From NCBI RefSeq assembly GCF_011761355.1, contig NZ_JAASRW010000001.1, forward strand, positions 558,001 to 622,000: a DNA stretch of 64,000 bases, in the 5' to 3' direction. The translations under genes were made by a program, and so were the position numbers. The DNA comes from Paenibacillus lupini (lineage in GTDB: Bacteria > Bacillota > Bacilli > Paenibacillales > Paenibacillaceae). Below are positions 1 through 7,962 of the stretch, in pieces (position 1 is the stretch's first letter; each line of letters opens with the position of its first letter). The notes beneath the pieces were generated by a model. The model saw only the letters and a program-made list of their open reading frames with translations. It had not been told where the DNA came from and did not search any database.

Positions 1-1014
1 GGAGGCATTCGAGTCAATAGTGGTCACACACAAGTGGGACATATTATCGCGTTTGTTAACTATATGACACAAATCTTATTCTCGCTGACGACCATGACGA
101 TGATCTTCAACATGTTTGTACGGGCAAAGGCATCGACAGGCCGTATCGTAGAAGTGCTTGCTGAAGTTAATACGATGGAAAATCATTCGACACCAATGCC
201 AATGCAGTCAATGCAGTCAATGCAGTCAATGCAGTCAATGCAGTCAATGCAGGGTAAAGGAGCTATTGAATTTGACAATGTCAGCTTTTCTTATGAAGGG
301 CCGGATGGAGAGCCTGTTCTTAAATCTATTAGTTTCACCTGCCAGCCTGGTGAGACATTAGCCATCATTGGTTCAACAGGTTCAGGCAAAAGCACATTGG
401 TCAATTTAATTCCACGTTTTTATGATGTTACGGAAGGTTCTGTGAAAATAAACGGCGTTAACATTCGCGATTTGGACACGCATGAGCTTAGGGAGAAGAT
501 TGGGATTGTACCTCAAAAGTCGATTTTGTTCACCGGACCGGTCATCGATAATCTCCGAATTGGTAAACAAGATGCTTCCGTAGATGAGGTAGTTGAAGCG
601 GCCAAAATGGCTTCCGCACATTCCTTTATTTCTGAATTGCCGGAGCAGTACAATACGTTGATCGGCCAAGGCGGCGTAAACTTCTCAGGCGGACAGAAGC
701 AGCGGATCTCGATAGCGAGAGCTCTTATACGGAAGCCAGAAATTCTCATTTTGGACGATTGTACAAGCGCACTGGACAGCGCGACAGAGGCATCTATCAA
801 ACGTGCCATTAATGAATACGCCAAAGATGTCACTTGTCTGTTAATTGCTCAGCGGATCTCGTCTGTGAAGGATGCCAATACCATCCTTGTTATGGATGAC
901 GGAGAGATTGTAGGCATGGGAAGCCACGACAGTCTGCTGCAAACTTGTCATGTCTATCAAGAAATTTATCGCTCTCAAATCGGCAAGGAGGTGGACAATC
1001 ATGCCTCAGCCTAA
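1..1014 (+). CDS. ABC exporter subunit A (5' end outside the window), degenerate ATP-site half
   Basis: Only the C-terminal 337 residues are visible; the frame is open from base 1, so the gene starts upstream. The visible part has the last transmembrane helices, a linker with a Met-Gln-Ser repeat, and a full nucleotide-binding domain. Walker A reads GSTGSGKST (about nt 370-396) and the signature FSGGQ is canonical. The Walker B ends in LILDD, so the catalytic Glu is Asp, and the H-loop His is Gln (LLIAQR). These substitutions are typical of the non-catalytic partner in heterodimeric exporters such as BmrC/BmrD or TM287/288. The next gene overlaps its 3' end by 14 bp and encodes the complementary half. 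Substrate unknown; multidrug or lipid export is the usual role of the family. Confidence 0.93.
   Translation, partial: GGIRVNSGHTQVGHIIAFVNYMTQILFSLTTMTMIFNMFVRAKASTGRIVEVLAEVNTMENHSTPMPMQSMQSMQSMQSMQSMQGKGAIEFDNVSFSYEGPDGEPVLKSISFTCQPGETLAIIGSTGSGKSTLVNLIPRFYDVTEGSVKINGVNIRDLDTHELREKIGIVPQKSILFTGPVIDNLRIGKQDASVDEVVEAAKMASAHSFISELPEQYNTLIGQGGVNFSGGQKQRISIARALIRKPEILILDDCTSALDSATEASIKRAINEYAKDVTCLLIAQRISSVKDANTILVMDDGEIVGMGSHDSLLQTCHVYQEIYRSQIGKEVDNHASA
202..252 (+). repeat. In-frame 9-bp tandem repeat (Met-Gln-Ser) in ABC exporter linker
   Basis: The unit ATGCAGTCA is repeated five times without a mismatch (202-246), followed by a partial unit ATGCAG (247-252). It is preceded by a degenerate start (CCAATGCCA). 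Being 9 bp long and in frame, it adds Met-Gln-Ser units in the linker between the membrane domain and the nucleotide-binding domain. Perfect identity between units suggests recent slippage. Confidence 0.97.
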
Positions 1015-2878
1015 TTCAAATCCAGCAGTTAATGGCGGCGGAGCTCCAAGTCAGGAAGTGAACGTCCCGCCAATGGCTGGACGGCCAGGCGGGCCAGGTG
1101 GTCCTGGGTTCGGAGGACGCGGAGGACCTAAGCAAAAACCAAAAAATTTCAAAGGCACCTTGTTTCGGCTTTGGGGTTATCTAAGCGGCGAACGCAAACA
1201 GCTGGGTATTGTATTTGGTTTCATCCTTATTGATTCGGCCATTATGCTGTTAGGTCCATATCTGATTGGTGTAGCAGTTAATGCAATGGTAGGTGGAGAT
1301 AACACAGTTGATTTCAAGCTGCTGCATATCGTTCTCATCGCGTTGGCAGCCGCTTATGTGGCAGATGCTTCCTTGTCCTTCCTGCAAGGATGGATGATGG
1401 CAGGCATCTCCCAGCGGATTGTCAGCCGTCTTCGCCGAACCTTATTCCAGAAGCTGCAACGGTTGCCGCTTGTCTATTTTGACACCCGAAGACATGGGGA
1501 ACTAATGAGCCGGCTGTCCAATGACATCGATAACGTCAGTACTTCTGTCTCACAGACAGCTGCTCAACTCATGAGTGGATCTATCGCCTTGCTTGGCTCA
1601 CTCATTATGATGCTTGTGCTTAGTCCGCTGTTGACGCTTGCCAGCCTGATAACGGTGCCTCTCGTATTTTTACTCGCTAAGACGATTACGAAACGTACGA
1701 GTGCGTTATTTAAGAACCAACAGGCTCAGCTTGGCAGGCTGAATGGTCAAATTGAAGAGACCATTACAGGTTTTCAGGTCGTAAAAGCATTTAACTATGA
1801 AGAGCCGTCCATTGCTGATTTCCGCAAGGATAATGATGAGCTGTGCAAAGTAAGTACGAAAGCTCAAATCTGGTCGGGCTTTATGATGCCGCTGCTCAGC
1901 GTAATTAGTAATATCGGATTTGCTGCGGTGGCGATCGTAGGTGGTGTGATGGCGGTAAAAGGAATGATTACAGTTGGCGTTATTGCCAGCTTCCTCAGCT
2001 ATTCCCGTCAATTTGTCCGCCCAATGATGGACCTGGCGAATACTTATAACGTTCTGCAGTCGGGGATCGCAGGGGCTGAACGGGTATTTGAAGTATTGGA
2101 TGAGAATGAGGAAGTCGAAGATCGTCCTCATGCAATCGAGTTAACCAATCCGAAGGGTGAAGTTGTCTTCGAGAACGTTCAGTTTGGCTATCGCAGTGAT
2201 GTGCAAATCCTGAAAGGGATCAGCTTCAAAGCAGAAGCTGGCAGCAGCACAGCTCTCGTTGGACCAACAGGGGCGGGGAAAACGACGGTCATCAACATGC
2301 TCAGCCGTTTTTATGATGTAACGGGTGGACGAATCTTAATTGATGGCAGTGATATCCGGGATTATACGAGAGATAGTCTCCGCCGAAGCTTCGGAATTGT
2401 GCTGCAGGATACGTATTTATTTTCAGGTACAGTGAAAGAGAATTTGAAGTACGGCAATCCGAATGCAACAGATGAGGAAGTCCGCAGGGCAGCACGCACA
2501 GCGGGAGCAGATGGCTTCATTCGCCGCTTGCCGCAGCAATACGATACACCTCTGACGGAAAATGGGGGGAATCTAAGCCAAGGACAGCGTCAGCTGCTCG
2601 CCATCGCAAGAGCGATCCTGGCGGAGCCATCTATCCTCATTCTCGATGAAGCAACAAGCAGCATTGATACTCGTACTGAGCTTCGGATTCAGGCTGCTAT
2701 GCTTCAAATGATGGAAGGGCGCACAAGCTTCATTATTGCGCACAGACTGTCCACGATTCAGAATGCCGACACGATTCTTGTCATCGACAAGGGAACCATT
2801 GCAGAGCAGGGTTCGCATCATGAATTGATGGAGAAGGAAGGCATTTATTACGGGATGCACCGGAATTTAACGGTATAG
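1001..2878 (+). CDS. ABC exporter subunit B, catalytic half of the heterodimer
   Basis: A 625-residue half exporter: a Gly/Pro-rich cytoplasmic N-terminus (about residues 10-50), a six-helix type IV exporter membrane domain (about 60-360) and a nucleotide-binding domain. Walker A is GPTGAGKTT (about residue 420), Walker B is LILDEATS with the catalytic Glu, and the H-loop is IIAHR. The signature is LSQGQ instead of LSGGQ. The ATG at 1001 is chosen because AAGGAGG lies 6-8 bases upstream; an in-frame start at 950 lacks a ribosome site. The start lies inside the preceding subunit gene, which implies translational coupling. Together the two subunits build one complete ATP site and one degenerate site. 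Confidence 0.95.
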   Translation: MPQPNSNPAVNGGGAPSQEVNVPPMAGRPGGPGGPGFGGRGGPKQKPKNFKGTLFRLWGYLSGERKQLGIVFGFILIDSAIMLLGPYLIGVAVNAMVGGDNTVDFKLLHIVLIALAAAYVADASLSFLQGWMMAGISQRIVSRLRRTLFQKLQRLPLVYFDTRRHGELMSRLSNDIDNVSTSVSQTAAQLMSGSIALLGSLIMMLVLSPLLTLASLITVPLVFLLAKTITKRTSALFKNQQAQLGRLNGQIEETITGFQVVKAFNYEEPSIADFRKDNDELCKVSTKAQIWSGFMMPLLSVISNIGFAAVAIVGGVMAVKGMITVGVIASFLSYSRQFVRPMMDLANTYNVLQSGIAGAERVFEVLDENEEVEDRPHAIELTNPKGEVVFENVQFGYRSDVQILKGISFKAEAGSSTALVGPTGAGKTTVINMLSRFYDVTGGRILIDGSDIRDYTRDSLRRSFGIVLQDTYLFSGTVKENLKYGNPNATDEEVRRAARTAGADGFIRRLPQQYDTPLTENGGNLSQGQRQLLAIARAILAEPSILILDEATSSIDTRTELRIQAAMLQMMEGRTSFIIAHRLSTIQNADTILVIDKGTIAEQGSHHELMEKEGIYYGMHRNLTV

Positions 2879-2884
2879 GAGAAG

Positions 2885-2926
2885 AGCAGGATCAACTCAG
2901 CTGGAGTGGTCCTGTTCTTTTTTTTT
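2885..2926 (+). terminator. Rho-independent terminator after the ABC exporter operon
   Basis: An imperfect stem built from CAGGATCAACTC and GAGTGGTCCTG is followed by a run of T interrupted by one C. Confidence 0.85.
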
Positions 2927-2961
2927 GCTACCCTATCACTCTACCGTCATTATTCTATCAT

Positions 2962-2990
2962 TTGTGATCTCTAGTAGAAGTTGATATACT
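2962..2990 (+). promoter_or_regulatory. Candidate SigA promoter for the GH18 gene
   Basis: TTGTGA (2962-2967) and TATACT (2985-2990) are 17 bp apart, about 60 bp upstream of the start codon. The -10 is good, the -35 matches four of six positions. Confidence 0.5.
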
Positions 2991-3053
2991 AGACAAATGC
3001 TAAACTTCCACTTGTTGGTAGATAAAGGATAGAGCATGGGAGGCTTGTAAGTA

Positions 3054-4355
3054 ATGAATCAATGGGGAATTAAATCAGCAGCTGCGCTGCTGGCGCTGGC
3101 TTTACTGACGAGTAATTTGACGACAGATCAGGCCAATGCCGCAGCTGCTGCAACAACAGCTTCAACCGTTCCAGCAAAAACGACGATTCTATTAGATGAT
3201 ATTGAACTGCCTTTTGACACACCACCTATCATTGTGAAGGGCGTTACCTTTGTACCGTTCCGTACGATTGGTGAGGCACTTGGCCTTCAGAAGGTCGTGT
3301 GGAGTGATGCTACTCAGACGGTTACAGCGGAAGGTACAAAGCAAGGGAAAGCTATTAAGCTTTCGATGAAAATTGGCAGCAGCACAGCGGTTGTTAACGG
3401 CACTAATGTTAAGCTGCCAGCAGCGCCTATGATGAAAAATAATCGAGTTCTCATTCCATTAAGCTTTTTCAGCACGCAATTTGGTGCTCAGGTTGGCTGG
3501 AGCCAAGCGACCAATACTGTAACGATTAAATCGCCGCAAAAGGCGATCCATCTTCGTACTTTCTATGCTTTATCATCATTTGCAGAACGGGATCTGGTGG
3601 ATTCCGCTAACTCTGTTGCATTTGGATGGAGCCGTATTGACAGGGATGGTCATTTCACGCTTGAGGGTTCTGAATATCGTGTGCCGCAGCCAAGTGGAGA
3701 TGTTACGCCTCAGTCGCTGGTCAGTGATGCAACATCCAAATCGATTAAGCCTTACTTGATGGTGTATTCGCTTGATGGGCAAAATGAATTAACGAATATG
3801 ATGAGTAACGAAACGCTGCGTACAAACTCCATCAATGGGATTACGAAAGCGATCACTGATTATGGCTTTGGCGGAGTAGTATTGGACTTTGAAGGGTTAG
3901 GTTTTCAACTCGACAAAGTTGAGCAGCAGAAGCTTCTGAATGTGTATGCGAAGCAGTTAAAGGATGCTTTGCCTCAAGGTGCAGCTTTATCGCTTGTCGT
4001 TCATGCGCCTAACAGCGCATACCAAGGGTATGATTACAAGACGCTTGCTTCCATTGCTGATGATCTTATTCTAATGGCGTACAAATATAATCCATCAGGT
4101 ACAGGTCCTCAGGTGCCAGAGCCTAATAACAAGGTTAATGATGCGATTCAGCAAGCTTTGAAGGCCGGTGTGCCTAAATCCAAGCTGCTGCTTGGTATCG
4201 ATCTGAGAGCCGAAACACCTCAGTCTATCGATGATAAGCTTGGTCTGGTGAAACGTTATCAGTTAAAAGGTGCAGCACTTTGGCGCTTAGGCTTGTTCCG
4301 CCAATACTCACCGGATCTAATTGCAGCAATCAACAAGTCAGTTATTAAACAATAG
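3054..4355 (+). CDS. Secreted stalk-domain protein with GH18-type TIM barrel
   Basis: A 433-residue exported protein. Residues 1-30 form a signal peptide ending near an Ala-rich cleavage area. Residues about 44-160 match the copper amine oxidase N-terminal-like stalk domain common in Paenibacillus surface proteins (FVPFRTIGEALG, then a second motif with IPLSFFSTQFG). The rest resembles glycoside hydrolase family 18 of the YdhD/SleL/YaaH kind: GGVVLDFEG (about residue 273-281) corresponds to the catalytic DxxDxDxE strand, with the terminal Glu retained and the first Asp replaced. A spore-cortex or peptidoglycan N-acetylglucosaminidase is the best guess. GGGAGG lies 11 bases before the ATG. The gene is monocistronic with its own terminator. 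Confidence 0.87.
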   Translation: MNQWGIKSAAALLALALLTSNLTTDQANAAAAATTASTVPAKTTILLDDIELPFDTPPIIVKGVTFVPFRTIGEALGLQKVVWSDATQTVTAEGTKQGKAIKLSMKIGSSTAVVNGTNVKLPAAPMMKNNRVLIPLSFFSTQFGAQVGWSQATNTVTIKSPQKAIHLRTFYALSSFAERDLVDSANSVAFGWSRIDRDGHFTLEGSEYRVPQPSGDVTPQSLVSDATSKSIKPYLMVYSLDGQNELTNMMSNETLRTNSINGITKAITDYGFGGVVLDFEGLGFQLDKVEQQKLLNVYAKQLKDALPQGAALSLVVHAPNSAYQGYDYKTLASIADDLILMAYKYNPSGTGPQVPEPNNKVNDAIQQALKAGVPKSKLLLGIDLRAETPQSIDDKLGLVKRYQLKGAALWRLGLFRQYSPDLIAAINKSVIKQ

Positions 4356-4369
4356 ATTTGCAGTAATAA

Positions 4370-4412
4370 GCGGTAGAATGGGACGAAGGTCCGACTCTAC
4401 CGCTGTTTTTTT
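4370..4412 (+). terminator. Rho-independent terminator
   Basis: GCGGTAGA pairs perfectly with TCTACCGC and is followed by G and seven T. Confidence 0.93.
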
Positions 4413-4481
4413 AGATTAGCCCGAACCCTATTCTCTCCTCCTCATATTAATAGAGTAGTAGAGTTGATAGGGGGGGATTCC

Positions 4482-4655
4482 ATGGTTGAAGCAATCAAAC
4501 TGGCTCACGGTAAAGTTGTTGTTTTAAAGACGGTTTCTGGCGAAGAGATCGTTGGCAAAGTTGTTAAAGTGAAAAATGGTATCGTTGTACTTAAATTATT
4601 TAAAGCAACGATCTATGTTGCTATTAACAAAATTATTGCCGCAGTCATTCGTTAA
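4482..4655 (+). CDS. Small Sm-like beta-barrel protein (57 aa), function unknown
   Basis: A 57-residue protein starting at the ATG at 4482, chosen because the G-run GGGGGGG ends 5 bases upstream; the in-frame start at 4464 lies upstream of that site. The pattern of alternating hydrophobic residues with GKVVVLKTVSGEEIVGKV suggests a strongly bent five-stranded barrel like Sm/Hfq or DUF2642-type coat-associated proteins. No cysteine and no signal peptide. It faces another small protein of similar pattern at 4701-4922 across a shared hairpin. The function cannot be deduced; spore coat or RNA binding are both possible. Confidence 0.75.
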   Translation: MVEAIKLAHGKVVVLKTVSGEEIVGKVVKVKNGIVVLKLFKATIYVAINKIIAAVIR

Positions 4656-4669
4656 TGGAACAAACAATA

Positions 4670-4693
4670 AAACCGCGTATCCCGCGGTTTTTT
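4670..4693. terminator. Bidirectional terminator between two convergent small genes
   Basis: AAACCGCG pairs with CGCGGTTT around a five-base loop; Ts follow on the plus strand and the upstream A-run serves the minus strand. Confidence 0.85.
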
Positions 4694-4700
4694 GTTTGGC

Positions 4701-4922
4701 TTAACAACCCGGATAAGGCAAAATGTCATTAATATCATTAAAGCTGTAGTGGAAAGTAGCGAACTGCGTGGCGTACATATATTGCATGATATAGACCTCT
4801 CCGCCTTGTACTGAACAGATGACACCGGATACGCCTTGCCCGTTGCGAAGAGAGATCCCGACTGGGCGGCCGATCATCATCATTGCTTTTTGCTGAATGG
4901 ACATTTGACCTGGCATTAACAT
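4701..4922 (-). CDS. Small Sm-like protein (73 aa), function unknown
   Basis: A 73-residue protein beginning MLMPGQ; the ATG at 4922 has AGGAGG eight or nine bases upstream on the minus strand, so a longer reading to 5015 is rejected. The core GRPVGISLRNGQGVSGVI followed by GGEVYIMQY resembles an Sm-type barrel with Gly at turn positions. The C-terminus is aromatic and ends PYPGC. No membrane segment. It is convergent with the 57-aa protein at 4482 and divergent from the radical SAM gene at 5002. Function unknown; similar short proteins in Bacillales are often spore-associated, which is an inference here. Confidence 0.72.
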   Translation of the reverse strand: MLMPGQMSIQQKAMMMIGRPVGISLRNGQGVSGVICSVQGGEVYIMQYMYATQFATFHYSFNDINDILPYPGC

Positions 4923-4949
4923 TCCAATCAACCTCCTGATTGACTTTGA

Positions 4950-4958
4950 TGGTATAAT
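4950..4958 (+). promoter_or_regulatory. Extended -10 promoter candidate for the radical SAM gene
   Basis: TGGTATAAT is a consensus extended -10 (TGnTATAAT) 43 bp upstream of the ATG at 5002. No good -35 is visible, which extended -10 promoters do not need. Confidence 0.5.
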
Positions 4959-5001
4959 GTTGGATAGACTGTCAGCATCGTGAAGAATGGAGCTTTGAAG
5001 T

Positions 5002-5880
5002 ATGAAGAAATTCAAGAAATTTTATATCGAAATTACGAGTATCTGTAATTTATCCTGCTCTTTCTGCCCGCCAACTGAGCGCGCGAAAGGTTTCATTAGC
5101 GTAGAGGATTTTACAAAACGATTAGAGCAAATCAAGCCGCATACGGACTATATATATTTTCATCTGAAGGGCGAACCTCTGCTTCATCCGAAAATTGACC
5201 AATTGCTCGATATTAGCCATGAACATGGCTTTAAGGTGAATATTACAACGAACGGAACGCTGCTTCAGAAAAATAAACATAAGCTTCTGTCGAAGCCAGC
5301 GCTGCGTCAGATGAATTTCTCACTGCATAGCTTTGACGGACATGAAGGGTCAACAGATAAAGAGGGATATATTGGTGGTGTGTTATCTTTCGTCCGCGAA
5401 GCGATGGATCAGACAAACATGATCGCTTCATTCCGTCTCTGGAATCTATCCCAAGATAATATGACGAATGCAGAAAAGCAGCGGAATCGTGAAATTTTAG
5501 AAATGATTGAGAAGGAATTTGAACTCGATTATTTCATTGAAGAAAAGGTCGTTCCAGGCAGCGGGGTCAAAATTGCCGATCGTGTCTACTTGAATCAGGA
5601 CTATGAGTTTGAATGGCCGGATCTTAGAGCGAAAGAGGATGACGGAAAAGGCTTCTGTTACGGGCTTCGCAATCAGGCTGGCATTCTGATCGACGGTACA
5701 GTAGTGCCATGTTGCCTGGATGGAGAAGGCGTCATTAATTTGGGCAATATTAATAATCAGCATTTCTCAGATATTGTTGAAGGTGAGCGCGCGAACAATC
5801 TGGTAGACGGCTTCTCAAGACGAGAAGCAGTTGAAGAGCTTTGCCGCAAGTGTGGGTACCGCCAGAGGTTCGGCAAATAA
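5002..5880 (+). CDS. Radical SAM / SPASM-type protein
   Basis: 292 residues. The N-terminal TSICNLSCSFC carries the CxxxCxxC motif that ligates the S-adenosylmethionine 4Fe-4S cluster, followed by a GEPLLHP stretch of the SAM-binding barrel. The C-terminal quarter has a SPASM-like cysteine arrangement (VVPCC, then LCRKCGY) that would bind an auxiliary cluster. SPASM enzymes usually modify peptides or sugars or assist maturation of a protein partner. No obvious precursor peptide is encoded beside it; the closest small neighbours are the Sm-like proteins at 4482 and 4701. Monocistronic, with its own terminator. Substrate unknown. Confidence 0.9.
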   Translation: MKKFKKFYIEITSICNLSCSFCPPTERAKGFISVEDFTKRLEQIKPHTDYIYFHLKGEPLLHPKIDQLLDISHEHGFKVNITTNGTLLQKNKHKLLSKPALRQMNFSLHSFDGHEGSTDKEGYIGGVLSFVREAMDQTNMIASFRLWNLSQDNMTNAEKQRNREILEMIEKEFELDYFIEEKVVPGSGVKIADRVYLNQDYEFEWPDLRAKEDDGKGFCYGLRNQAGILIDGTVVPCCLDGEGVINLGNINNQHFSDIVEGERANNLVDGFSRREAVEELCRKCGYRQRFGK

Positions 5881-5894
5881 GAGAACATACGGAC

Positions 5895-5930
5895 AGCCGT
5901 GAACGTTATACGTTTACGGCTGTTTTTCTT
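5895..5930 (+). terminator. Rho-independent terminator
   Basis: AGCCGTGAACG pairs with CGTTTACGGCT (one G-T pair), followed by GTTTTTCTTTT. Confidence 0.9.
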
Positions 5931-6524
5931 TTAACACAATGCAAATAGGATCGTAAAGTCAAGTACGATACATGGCGTTAAAGATGGGAAACAGTAAGCA
6001 ATTACAAAACCGAATAGATTCGTTACCGGGAAGAACAGGTAGACATCGTTAAATGTAAAAGCTAACGTCCATCGGTTGTAGCAAAAGCCAGGCAAAGCTC
6101 GATCATTGGGATTCCTTGGCCCCATTGAACCAAATTGTGCAAGCTGAAGGCCTTGCGAAAGCGATTGCGGGCGCTGTTGAATGAATGATTGCAGCATGGA
6201 AGGATTGCCTTTCAGCATATTGTACAGATTAACCATATCTTGTGGAGGTCTTGCCCCTGGACGTGGATGCTGGACTAATATATTTTGCAGATTGGTTCCT
6301 TGTAATTGGGGTGGCACGCCGCCTCCGGATGGTGGCATTGTACCGGGCTGCATAGGAGGGAATGGAGGAAGACCTCCTCCACCGCCGCCAGGAATACCAG
6401 GAGTGAATGGCGGTAAACCGCCCGGACCAAGAGGGCTGCCTGGGCCGCCCGGAACCCCTGGCAATGGAAGGCCTGGCTGAAAGCCGCGAACCGAAGCTTT
6501 TTTGGGTGATGTCTTACGTTTCAT
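5931..6524 (-). CDS. Gly/Pro-rich (collagen-like) protein of unknown function
   Basis: About 197 residues. Residues 15-90 are dominated by Pro and Gly (for example PGVPGGPGSPLGPGG and a run of six Gly). The middle contains a short alpha-helical stretch (DMVNLYNMLKGNPSMLQSF) and the last 50 residues are aromatic and hydrophobic with three Cys, ending ILFALC. This build is seen in spore coat or exosporium-surface proteins of Bacillales, but no family is recognised. The ATG at 6524 is preferred, with AAAGGG about 12 bases upstream; a TTG at 6548 is the alternative. The 3' end touches the terminator of the radical SAM gene. Confidence 0.68.
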   Translation of the reverse strand: MKRKTSPKKASVRGFQPGLPLPGVPGGPGSPLGPGGLPPFTPGIPGGGGGGLPPFPPMQPGTMPPSGGGVPPQLQGTNLQNILVQHPRPGARPPQDMVNLYNMLKGNPSMLQSFIQQRPQSLSQGLQLAQFGSMGPRNPNDRALPGFCYNRWTLAFTFNDVYLFFPVTNLFGFVIAYCFPSLTPCIVLDFTILFALC

Positions 6525-6589
6525 GAACCGTATGCACCCTTTCGTCAAATATACTTCTTCATCCTATGAAGGTATTTGCCTAAGGGTGA

Positions 6590-7807
6590 TTAGCCCATTA
6601 ATTCTTTAAAGTAACGTCTTGCACGTTGAGAGGAGTAGATGGCTGGAACACCGGAACAGAGGTAACCAATTGCGCATCCGATCAGCATGTACAGCCAGCC
6701 ATAGCCATGCAAGCCAAACAGCTCGATGCCAAGAATGAAGCTTGCAAGTGGTGTGTTAGTTGCCCCGCTGAAGACGGAGATCAAACCGATTCCGGCTAAC
6801 AATGGGACAGACACAGAGAGAAGCTGCGCTAAGGCGCTGCCAAGCGTGGAGCCAATGACGAATAGTGGAGTGACTTCTCCGCCTTGGAATCCGGTTCCAA
6901 GGGTAAGAGCGGTAAAGATAGTCTTCCACAGGAAGGCAAATGGCGATGATGCCTCCTCGAAGGAGTGTGCGAGCAGCGGTAAGCCAAGCCCCAAGTAGTC
7001 TCGCGATCCGACGATATAGACAAGTGCGATAACGATTAGGCCGCCAACAAAGCTTTTCATCATCGGATTAGGCAGTTTCTTGGCGAACCAAGCTTTCAGA
7101 CGATGCGTTAAGGTTACGAATAAGAGGGCAGCTAGTCCAAAGAGGACAGATGCGGTAACCATTTTGAGCAGCAGTAAGCCACTTAGAGCCGGGACATGGC
7201 CAATCGAGTAATGATGGTGATGAACACCCCAAGCTAAGGTCGTAAAGTGGCCAATATAACTTGCCAGAAAGATTGGCAGGATCGATTCGAGTGAAATAGC
7301 GCCAAGAGCTGCTACTTCTAGGGCAAATATCGCTCCTGCGGCAGGTGTTCCAAAGACAGAGCCAAAGCCGCTGCTTATTCCGCATAGCAGGATGATTTTG
7401 CGTTCGGCTGAGCTAAGATGGAATCTTTTGCTTACGAGCTCTGCGAAGCTGCCACCCATTTGAACGGCGGTTCCTTCCCGCCCAGCCGAACCGCTGAACA
7501 GATGCGTGACGAGAGTACCAAAGAGGACAAGTGGTGCCATACGAAACGGGACTGCCGTTTCACCGCCATAAATCCGATCGAGCAGCAGATTGTTTCCTTT
7601 TGCGGCGTCTTTGCCATATTGAAGATAAAGCCAGCTTACAAGCGCTCCACCGAGAGGTAAGAGCCATAGGAGCCAAGTATGCGACAGCGAAGTTGAAGTA
7701 GCCCATTCTAGGGTCGTAAGGAATAAGGCAGATGACGAGCCCGTACATATTCCAATGATGACGGCGAGTGCTAGTCGTTTGACGTTTATTTTAAGAAAGC
7801 TTGCCAT
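6590..7807 (-). CDS. CLC-family antiporter, CLC-F (fluoride) type
   Basis: A 405-residue polytopic membrane protein of the CLC fold. It has GREGTAVQMG near residue 110 with the gating Glu, and GGEVTPLFVIG near residue 290. The canonical anion-filter motif GSGIP is replaced by GNNLLLD near residue 72, the change that marks the fluoride-exporting CLC-F clade. The expected role is fluoride/proton exchange across the cytoplasmic membrane, protecting the cell from fluoride. AAGGAG lies upstream of the ATG at 7807. No fluoride riboswitch is recognisable in the short leader. No regulator or partner lies next to it. The C-terminus lacks CBS domains, as expected for this clade. Confidence 0.88.
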   Translation of the reverse strand: MASFLKINVKRLALAVIIGICTGSSSALFLTTLEWATSTSLSHTWLLWLLPLGGALVSWLYLQYGKDAAKGNNLLLDRIYGGETAVPFRMAPLVLFGTLVTHLFSGSAGREGTAVQMGGSFAELVSKRFHLSSAERKIILLCGISSGFGSVFGTPAAGAIFALEVAALGAISLESILPIFLASYIGHFTTLAWGVHHHHYSIGHVPALSGLLLLKMVTASVLFGLAALLFVTLTHRLKAWFAKKLPNPMMKSFVGGLIVIALVYIVGSRDYLGLGLPLLAHSFEEASSPFAFLWKTIFTALTLGTGFQGGEVTPLFVIGSTLGSALAQLLSVSVPLLAGIGLISVFSGATNTPLASFILGIELFGLHGYGWLYMLIGCAIGYLCSGVPAIYSSQRARRYFKELMG

Positions 7808-7860
7808 GAATGGTGAATCTCCTTACTAAAGGGAATATAGCCGAGAACAAGTATTTACTT

Positions 7861-7889
7861 ACTATCGTACATTTTGAAAATAACGTCAA
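7861..7889 (-). promoter_or_regulatory. Candidate SigA promoter for the CLC-F gene
   Basis: On the minus strand TTGACG (7889-7884) and GATAGT (7866-7861) are separated by 17 bp, about 55 bp upstream of the start codon. Confidence 0.5.
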
Positions 7890-7962
7890 TAAGATGAAGA
7901 AATGTTACACTAGAGGAAGAGAGCTGGAGTGGATGATAAGGATAAAGGAGACTGCATGAATT

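Noticed and set aside
1706..2131. Minus-strand frame of 141 codons
   Set aside because: Antisense to the conserved membrane domain of the ABC exporter; no start signal.
6181..6480. Plus-strand frame of 99 codons rich in Gly/Pro
   Set aside because: It is the reverse complement of the Gly/Pro-rich gene at 5931-6524; the low-complexity composition keeps both strands open. No ribosome site.
7808..7960. Possible fluoride riboswitch before the CLC-F gene
   Set aside because: The conserved GGNGATGG and AACCGCC-like parts were looked for on the minus strand and not found.
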